Source of the DNA: Escarpia spicata
Taxonomy: Eukaryota; Annelida; Polychaeta; Sabellida; Siboglinidae
DNA length: 64,000 nt
Assembly (NCBI GenBank): GCA_963995525.1
Contig: OZ023205.1
Coordinates: 52,032,714-52,096,713 of the forward strand
Reading direction: 5' to 3'
This document shows positions 62,501 through 64,000 of the stretch, in pieces. The notes under the pieces are model-generated. The model had not been told where the DNA came from. It made no database searches and worked only from the letters and a program-made list of their open reading frames with translations. The translations under genes were made by a program, and so were the position numbers. Position 1 is the first letter of the stretch. Every line of letters begins with the position of its first letter.

Positions 62501-63942
62501 ACATACTTATAACTAGTCTTATGGCAGGAGGGGAGGGAGGTGGAGTCAAAACTGATACGATATTCGATAAACAACTGAACATGAGGAATTTCAAATGTGG
62601 CCGCTGCTGGAGGTGCAGTGGCCTTTTATGTCCTGAATGGTCGGACTAGTTTTTACTGTATCACTACGCTAAAGCGCGGGAAGGCCGGCACGCCTCCCGG
62701 CTATTGGACTCTGACCTGGGCGGGACGGCCGGTACGCCTTCAGGCTATTGGACTCTGACCTGGTCAAGGTACAGTGTCAGCTTGTTTACCTAGCCTGCAG
62801 GCTGGCTCTAGGACTTTAGTGTTGCCTTGGTTGCCTCGCGTAAAACTTATTATGCAATGTAATCGCATAAATCCCTTTATGTAGGAAGAAGTGAAATGTG
62901 AAGAACTATTCATGGAGAATCTGTATCTGAAGCTGTGTTTTGTCATTGTAGGGAGAGAGCATTTTATTCACATGGAAGGACAGCGAAGAAGCTCATAACA
63001 TCATCCACGTGAATCCGCCTGATAGCAACGTAAGTACCTCATCCACCCACGTCTTGGAGGTTTGATAATTCTATCATAGAATAATGTTAAATGATATAAA
63101 CTCTGTCTATTGTAGCACCTTGTTCACCCAATTGTGTCTAAATGAATCACCCTTATTTAATATAATGTTACCAGTATCTGCTGATGAATATCGAAGTTGC
63201 CATTTCACACATAGTGCAAAGATGATATTCAGAGTGAAACCTTTAAATTATATGCAGAAAACTGTCAAGTTATATCTTACATTGTTGTTAATGAAAACAC
63301 ATCTGAATGGTCAGTATTTTAGAAAAGATGTTATTCTGTTTAATATTTTATAATAGAATAATCAGACCAGACTTTGTACCTAACACTTTGTAGATGACAC
63401 CTCAGGAAGTTATCTTGGTAGACTTTATTTATGTCAATGTTTTACAAGTACACATTAAAATTGGAGAAGAAATATTTGATGAATATATGTAATAACAAAT
63501 GTTTCCTACAACATATTTTGTAAAATAATTTCACGCAAAAATTACATAATTTGTTATCAAGATATTTCGTAAAAAAAACATTGCATAAAATATTTCAGTA
63601 ACAGTGTCATACAAATATTTTGTTAAAGAAGTCATAAAAATGTTATAAACATATTTTATAGAGATATATACAAATCAATTCATCAAAATACATCCTAAAT
63701 CAATTACATTAAAACAATTCCATATAAACAAATCAGAAAACAGTCTTCTTTGGGTTTAACGTGCCTTGTTTTTGTCTATTTGTAGAACCCCTTAGGGGTG
63801 GTTCAGGGGGGTCTTTCGTTCAACAGTGGACGTCCCGTACCAAACAACAGCTTCCTGTACACATTTGACGAGGAGGGTATCTTCGGTGTTGCCTCCCAGG
63901 GGGCGCCAGGCTACGCTGGAACATTCACTGTGGTTGACGATG
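32316..63942 (+). CDS. Multi-cupredoxin-like repeat protein, N-myristoylation-type start (21 coding exons, 3' end beyond window)
   Basis: Exons at 32316-32562, 34834-34910, 36324-36377, 36923-37041, 45152-45370, 47288-47329, 48854-48940, 49621-49717, 50179-50250, 50569-50603, 52224-52381, 52960-53100, 54874-55031, 55599-55715, 57276-57388, 58096-58147, 58598-58770, 59170-59254, 60975-61085, 62952-63029 and 63786-63942 join through AG/GT sites in one frame, 2392 nt, 797 codons, still open. Residues 1-82 are basic and Ser-rich, beginning MGSGAS; no signal peptide or membrane segment is visible. From residue 84 come seven cupredoxin-like repeats (about 84-170, 171-280, 283-390, 391-502, 503-596, 597-700, 701-797). 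Each shows a GDRVWWYW-like strand and, later, G-x-(Y/F)-x-(Y/F/V)-x-Ser. Known of the fold: plastocyanin and phytocyanin have Cys at that Ser and use two His, Cys and usually Met for copper. I infer most repeats are copper-free. No function is known to me; a role as a scaffold or binding protein at the membrane is a guess. Confidence 0.85.
32640..33000 (-). pseudogene. LINE RT C-terminal fragment
   Basis: The minus frame at 32775-32963 reads VRNEEIWERTSQEPVAKHIL, RRKWGLDWTH, the familiar 'ISNEELWKRT.Q.P...QI..RKW.WIGH' tail of non-LTR elements, broken at both ends. It sits in intron 1-2 of the cupredoxin gene, just after exon 1. Confidence 0.75.
34548..34700 (+). repeat. Dispersed repeat, inverted relative to 48258-48412
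   Basis: Shared blocks: GTCCACCTAAATGAT, TGTACTCAGGAACC..AGGAACCAAAGAAAATGGG and GTGCACACCC. About 150 bp, no coding content. Confidence 0.6.
34834..34910 (+). CDS. Coding exon 2: first strands of cupredoxin-like repeat 1
   Basis: Acceptor tttgtttcag ends at 34833 and donor gtaggg starts at 34911. It encodes residues 83-108, ending HIQICQGQ, the 'x-V-x-x-G-D/Q' turn before the strand that carries the aromatic pair in this fold. It enters in phase 1 and leaves in phase 0, matching its neighbours. Confidence 0.85.
35369..36069 (+). repeat. ~800-bp dispersed repeat family, copy 4
   Basis: It lacks the first ~140 bases and starts ATCAAATGTGGG next to (ATGA)n, (CAA)n and (CTG)n runs. Otherwise it is almost identical to copy 1 through the AATCGCATAAATCCCT end. 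It lies in intron 2 of the cupredoxin gene. Confidence 0.78.
36324..36377 (+). CDS. Coding exon 3: repeat 1 middle
   Basis: Acceptor ctgttgtag, donor gtgagt at 36378. It encodes residues 109-126 (LVNFEWNEPEGRGFNVMQ), the V-x-F-x-W strand of repeat 1; Phe-Asn-Val stands where other repeats have His-Asn-Ile. Only 54 nt, but in frame on both sides. Confidence 0.82.
36923..37041 (+). CDS. Coding exon 4: repeat 1 C-terminal strands
   Basis: Acceptor gcacttgcag, donor gtgagt at 37042. It encodes residues 127-165 plus two bases and ends GEYKFV, with Ser formed across the splice to exon 5. This G-x-Y-x-F-x-Ser is the cupredoxin ligand strand with Ser in place of Cys. Confidence 0.87.
37150..37370 (+). 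repeat. Dispersed repeat, copy in intron 4
   Basis: It shares CATCTCCCCCCAGGTG, CAGATCTACCAA and GTTATTTAG..TTACT blocks with 44875-45080 and, on the minus strand, 4370-4620. Confidence 0.5.
37758..37990. repeat. Tandem duplication of ~115 bp
   Basis: CAGACACRGCTAATTAAAAAAA through CAATCACCTTGTTACTC to GTGTTTCTCACA occurs twice in a row, with about 10 differences. Confidence 0.85.
38551..38610 (+). repeat. Hairpin with 25-bp arms and 10-base loop
   Basis: TAGTTCTTTTAAACATATTC followed by AATAC pairs with GTATTGGATGTGTTTAAAAG followed by AACTA. The only two DNA mismatches are G-U pairs in plus-strand RNA. It lies in intron 4 of the cupredoxin gene. It could be a MITE core or a small-RNA hairpin. 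Confidence 0.7.
41870..42230 (-). pseudogene. LINE RT 3' tail fragment
   Basis: On the minus strand KKGKPKKD shifts frame into WRDNITEWTE, the usual last motif (GRP.K.WRDNI.EWTG) of many invertebrate LINEs. Upstream pieces read LKAFKMNILQRIMRILYRAY. Confidence 0.6.
43351..43672 (+). repeat. tRNA-derived SINE with V-core-like body, fullest copy
   Basis: The A box TGGCGCACAGTGG (43352-43364) and B box GGTTCAAATCC (43396-43406) form a tRNA-like head. The body has GTATGAATGAGTACCTGGCT and ends near GGACTGCATGGATACCACGC followed by an AT-rich tail. Other copies are at 47935-48175 (minus), 54680-54855 and 60655-60880. Confidence 0.75.
44875..45080 (+). repeat. Dispersed repeat just upstream of exon 5
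   Basis: CATCTCCTCCCAGGTGGCGAG, CTGATCTACCAATCGGCAAT and AGTTATTTAGAGTTATTTAC match 37150-37370 and the minus-strand copy at 4370-4620. Confidence 0.5.
45152..45370 (+). CDS. Coding exon 5: repeat 2 N-terminal half
   Basis: It follows an 8.1-kb intron. Acceptor ttctcgcag ends at 45151, donor gtgggt at 45371. The 219 nt encode residues 166-238, including IRIDEGNAVNWIWASCGIP, the repeat 2 version of the aromatic strand. The His seen in other repeats is Arg here. The exon is GC-rich compared with its surroundings. Confidence 0.9.
45389..45760 (+). repeat. Dispersed ~370-bp repeat, copy 2
   Basis: It is the partner of 16325-16690 and begins 20 bases after exon 5 of the cupredoxin gene. It is followed by a pogo-like MITE. 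Confidence 0.65.
45790..45960. mobile_element. Small pogo/Tigger-like MITE, copy 1
   Basis: It has CTAACCTCACTTTATGGTCACC at the left and GGGATTCCACTGTA at the right, related to 61705-61905. The ends resemble the CAGTGGAACCTC termini of pogo-type elements. Confidence 0.5.
46839..47160 (+). other. Intron 5 stretch, no exon supported
   Basis: Open frame without domain signals. An acceptor-like ttcttcccag at 47115-47124 leads to a sequence with an immediate in-frame stop for the gene's phase. A LINE-like tail (LPNHIE..DGLTSFKCQLE) is faint at 45975-46055. Confidence 0.4.
47288..47329 (+). CDS. Coding exon 6: short exon of repeat 2
   Basis: Acceptor ctctcttgcag, donor gtgggt at 47330. It encodes 14 residues (IIPTKTGSYMKEF) that join exon 5 to exon 7 in frame (phase 2 on both sides). 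This is a 42-nt mini-exon, so it is less certain than the larger ones, but phase and length fit. Confidence 0.72.
47570..47810. repeat. Dispersed repeat, partner of 1-240
   Basis: It shares ACATTAAGCATC, GGTGGTTATAACCAATGGAA and GCTAGATCTCGCGAGATTCA blocks with the start of the window. Intron 6. Confidence 0.55.
47935..48175 (-). repeat. V-core-like SINE body, minus orientation
   Basis: Read on the minus strand: CTCAGCTGTATGAATGAG, GAGTGGCTGAATCTACACAG, AGAAGTCAAGTTG and GTAAAGTGCTTTGA, matching the SINE body at 43430-43630. The tRNA head is weak or lost. Confidence 0.65.
48258..48412 (-). repeat. Dispersed repeat, inverted partner of 34548-34700
   Basis: CCCATTTTCTTTGGTTCCTG and AGGTGGACTTTT correspond to the reverse complement of the earlier copy. 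Intron 6. Confidence 0.6.
48854..48940 (+). CDS. Coding exon 7: repeat 2 ligand-strand region
   Basis: Acceptor ttcatttgcag, donor gtatga at 48941. It encodes SKPGIYYFQSEGLTSG and then a final strand CIVHVREC. G-I-Y-Y-F-Q-S lines up with plastocyanin G-T-Y-S-F-Y-C, so Ser replaces the ligand Cys. No Met is found at the axial-ligand position. Confidence 0.88.
49370..49525 (+). repeat. G-rich degenerate minisatellite
   Basis: Repeated GGGTGGGTTGGTGGACAGG and GGTGCATCAGGGTGGGTTTG blocks. Many GGG runs could form a G-quadruplex in the transcript. Intron 7, shortly before exon 8. Confidence 0.75.
49621..49717 (+). CDS. Coding exon 8: repeat 3 N-terminal half
   Basis: Acceptor gcttctgcag, donor gtaagg at 49718. 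It encodes residues 282-314, including ILVIQEGDRVWWYWDKDK, the clearest cupredoxin-type 'x-V-x-x-G-D-x-V-x-W-x-W' strand pair in the protein. It leaves in phase 0. Confidence 0.92.
50179..50250 (+). CDS. Coding exon 9: repeat 3, Cys/His-rich loop
   Basis: Acceptor ctatttcag, donor gtatgt at 50251. It encodes CKRHHCIYQIQV and an acidic stretch, residues 315-338. The His pair is at the N-terminal copper-His position of the fold and is flanked by two Cys (C-x4-C), so a different metal site or a disulfide is possible. Confidence 0.88.
50569..50603 (+). CDS. Coding exon 10: 35-nt exon of repeat 3
   Basis: Acceptor cttttgcag, donor gtgagt at 50604. It encodes PYKNGFKWPTP plus two bases. The next intron carries the 38-bp minisatellite. 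Splice sites and phase agree with exons 9 and 11. Confidence 0.78.
50945..51645. repeat. 38-bp minisatellite, about 18 copies
   Basis: The unit holds TTTATGACTGACACATCAAT and GATCCTACTCCATGATCC. Copies in the second half favour CCGTGATCC and CACGTC, a clear subfamily. Lies in intron 10. Confidence 0.93.
52224..52381 (+). CDS. Coding exon 11: repeat 3 C-terminal strands, start of repeat 4
   Basis: Acceptor gtgcccacag, donor gtggag at 52382. It encodes residues 350-402, including HEFYEPGIFFYSDRNF and EYIGTIIVKPK. The ligand-strand Ser is one residue closer to the Gly than in other repeats. The final EYIGTIIV resembles the GMVGKVTV strand of plastocyanin with Tyr for Met. Confidence 0.88.
52960..53100 (+). 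CDS. Coding exon 12: repeat 4 N-terminal half
   Basis: Acceptor tttgcccag, donor gtaaga at 53101. It encodes residues 403-449 with ETGDRIWWTWGKEDVDSTFT, closely like exon 8. The expected His position is Thr/Phe here, so this repeat has none of the usual copper ligands. Confidence 0.92.
53174..53696. mobile_element. piggyBac-type non-autonomous transposon (copy 2)
   Basis: TTAA at both ends (53174-53177 and 53693-53696). The inverted ends are CCATTTCAGTACTACAGGCC and CCATTTCAGTACGACAGGCC. It shares an internal block with copy 1 in opposite orientation. Intron 12. Confidence 0.85.
53766..54110 (-). pseudogene. LINE RT C-terminal fragment
   Basis: The minus frame reads VIGDVIRGRLRWYGYVERKN, then VGRPRKTWQNSVSADLMGIG, preceded by RMVRWMCGASLSDR, the classic tail of an endonuclease-reverse transcriptase. 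It starts 70 bases after the piggyBac copy. Confidence 0.82.
54680..54855 (+). repeat. tRNA-derived SINE abutting exon 13
   Basis: It has box A-like TGGTCGCATAGTGGCTAGAG, box B GGTTTGAATCC (54724-54734), and the body GTATGAATGAGTACCTGGCT. The 3' half is missing; the sequence breaks off about 20 bases before the exon 13 acceptor. Confidence 0.7.
54874..55031 (+). CDS. Coding exon 13: repeat 4 C-terminal half
   Basis: Acceptor cccctgtcctag ends at 54873, donor gtaggt at 55032. It encodes residues 450-502, including GSIGVYHYRLSDSARN; the Ser is shifted by one compared with other repeats. A SINE ends about 20 bases upstream, so the polypyrimidine tract lies between the SINE and the exon. Confidence 0.88.
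55599..55715 (+). CDS. Coding exon 14: repeat 5 N-terminal half
   Basis: Acceptor tctttacag, donor gtgagg at 55716, phase 0 on both sides. It encodes residues 503-541 with VHPRDRIWWVWQGGKIPHNI. Pro-His-Asn matches plastocyanin (F-P-H-N), so the first copper His is kept. The exon boundary coincides with the repeat boundary. Confidence 0.92.
55730..57270 (+). other. Intron 14, nothing coding
   Basis: AT-rich, with one short dispersed repeat at 56872-56945 (inverse partner of 30596-30690). No exon signals that fit the frame. Confidence 0.5.
57276..57388 (+). CDS. Coding exon 15: repeat 5 Cys cluster and ligand strand
   Basis: Acceptor gttttaag, donor gttagt at 57389. It encodes residues 542-578, including GGFCSGCPRDCPSAF (C-x2-C-x3-C) and FDIPGVYYYV, with Ser formed across the splice. 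The Cys cluster is unique to this repeat. Confidence 0.88.
58096..58147 (+). CDS. Coding exon 16: last strand of repeat 5
   Basis: Acceptor atttttcag, donor gtacga at 58148. It encodes SDGVIGHCGAIVVTSQPK, residues 579-596. It resembles the plastocyanin C-terminal loop and strand but has Ser for Cys, no following His, and His/Cys where Met would be. Confidence 0.87.
58598..58770 (+). CDS. Coding exon 17: repeat 6 N-terminal half
   Basis: Acceptor accctctag, donor gtaaaa at 58771. It encodes residues 597-653, including NDVVAWTFHGLRHNDVTGVD; the His-Asn is kept at the first ligand position. The repeat starts exactly at this phase 0 boundary. Confidence 0.9.
59170..59254 (+). CDS. Coding exon 18: repeat 6 ligand strand
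   Basis: Acceptor gtgtttgtag, donor gtaagt at 59255. It encodes residues 654-682 with DKGIFHFASKSFVKHGKKVD: G-I-F-H-F-A-S again has Ser at the Cys place. Confidence 0.87.
59866..60440. repeat. 64-bp minisatellite, about 9 copies
   Basis: The unit contains GACCACCACTAACTAGATCA, TTACACTATATTTACAATTG and ACACCGTATCGGTGGGG. Copies differ by few bases, the last ones most. It is followed at 60470-60600 by sequence like the GGAAAAAGC..AAAACCTCGTGTAC segment of the 800-bp family, so it may be the core of a related element. Confidence 0.93.
60655..60880 (+). repeat. V-core-like SINE body
   Basis: ATGAGTACCTGGCTTTAGGCA, TGGATATTTGTG, GTGGCTGAATGCTTCCCAGA and GTAAAGTGCTTTGAGCAG match the body at 43470-43640. 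The tRNA head is replaced by unrelated sequence. Intron 18, 95 bases before exon 19. Confidence 0.7.
60975..61085 (+). CDS. Coding exon 19: end of repeat 6, start of repeat 7
   Basis: Acceptor gtgcctccag, donor gtatgc at 61086, phase 0 both sides. It encodes residues 683-719, ending MVRVNNKGFFPKSATVRR, the first strands of the next repeat (compare VHVTDTGFQPKVITVH of repeat 5). The next intron holds a fold-back Penelope-like fragment. Confidence 0.87.
61180..61680. mobile_element. Fold-back Penelope-like element fragment
   Basis: Two ~190-bp arms (about 61180-61370 and 61485-61680) are inverted copies of each other. The plus strand at 61397-61591 encodes DHATTENHIDWEEIKIVDKK, RIRHIKEAIWIRKT and INRDEGNYELPHVYD before a stop, the C-terminal part of the GIY-YIG endonuclease as found in Penelope-like retroelements (H..DW....I.D.E...R.IKEAI.I). 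The left arm is the same tail in reverse. Intron 19. Confidence 0.75.
61705..61905. mobile_element. Small pogo/Tigger-like MITE, copy 2
   Basis: Left TTGAACCTTGCTTTACGGTC and right GTGAGGTTCCACTGTA are inverted relatives. Inside, GGTCACCTTG motifs repeat. Related to 45790-45960. Confidence 0.6.
62025..62876 (+). repeat. ~800-bp dispersed repeat family, copy 5
   Basis: It runs from CAATGCAACAAGACAACACC to the AATCGCATAAATCCCT end. A ~45-bp inner part (GCTATTGGACTCTGACCTGG) is duplicated at 62680-62765. It ends 75 bases before exon 20. Confidence 0.78.
62952..63029 (+). CDS. Coding exon 20: repeat 7 aromatic strand
   Basis: Acceptor tcattgtag, donor gtaagt at 63030. It encodes residues 720-745, GESILFTWKDSEEAHNIIHV and onwards. 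Ala-His-Asn-Ile keeps the first copper His. It lies only 75 bases after a copy of the 800-bp dispersed repeat. Confidence 0.88.
63030..63785 (+). other. Intron 20, nothing recognised
   Basis: AT-rich intron sequence with several ATATTTTGTAAA-like variants at 63480-63660. No exon or repeat family assigned. Confidence 0.5.
63786..63942 (+). CDS. Coding exon 21: repeat 7 C-terminal half (last exon in window)
   Basis: Acceptor tatttgtag, donor gtatgt at 63943. It encodes residues 746-797 plus one base, including DEEGIFGVASQGAPGYAGTF and TVVDDG. G-I-F-G-V-A-S has Ser for Cys and the axial Met place is Tyr. The phase 1 donor shows that the gene runs on past the window. Confidence 0.9.
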
Positions 63943-64000
63943 GTATGTGTGAAATATTTAAAATATATATTGCCAATTTCATCAGTCCTTCATGACTTTA

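Overview
The window is animal nuclear DNA. It is AT-rich with long introns, GT-AG splice sites, long (CA)n/(GA)n microsatellites and a heavy load of decayed LINEs, tRNA-derived SINEs, Penelope-like pieces and TIR transposons. I infer a lophotrochozoan, most likely a mollusc, from the style of the repeats; the sequence alone does not name the species. Long open frames are almost absent, so I assembled genes from exons by matching splice sites, reading phase and protein-domain continuity.

Minus strand, 6198-11303: the 3' part of a gene in three exons that joins in one frame for about 448 residues. It encodes an SH2 domain, a Ser/Arg-rich linker, a WW-like domain and an Asp-rich C-terminus. Its 5' end probably lies further up, perhaps near 14.4 kb.

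Around 14.36-14.59 kb there is a GC-richer block with an 11-base match to the YY1-type promoter motif (minus orientation) and good splice donors facing both ways. I read it as a possible shared promoter for the minus-strand SH2-WW gene and the plus-strand gene.

Plus strand, 32316 to beyond the window end: a large multi-exon gene. Twenty-one coding exons join in perfect phase into 797 codons, still open at 63942. The product starts with an N-myristoylation-type sequence and a basic Ser/Arg-rich tail, followed by at least seven cupredoxin-like beta-barrel repeats. In every repeat the position expected for the copper-ligand Cys holds Ser (register shifts by one in two repeats), so this looks like a cytosolic, membrane-tethered array of copper-less cupredoxin folds. 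I know of no characterised protein with this make-up; it is the best candidate here for something undescribed.

The remaining sequence is mostly introns and repeats. These include a hAT element with 8-bp target duplications (2654-3592); a short element with ~280-bp direct terminal repeats but a 19-bp target duplication (7686-8764); two piggyBac-type elements (8870-9532 and 53174-53696); a LINE with endonuclease and RT remnants (24800-26466); a 3.8-kb TIR transposon with a decayed invertebrate ORF (26646-30454); five copies of an ~800-bp dispersed repeat; V-core-like SINEs; a fold-back Penelope-like fragment (61180-61680); and 38-bp and 64-bp minisatellites. No rRNA, functional tRNA or CRISPR was seen.
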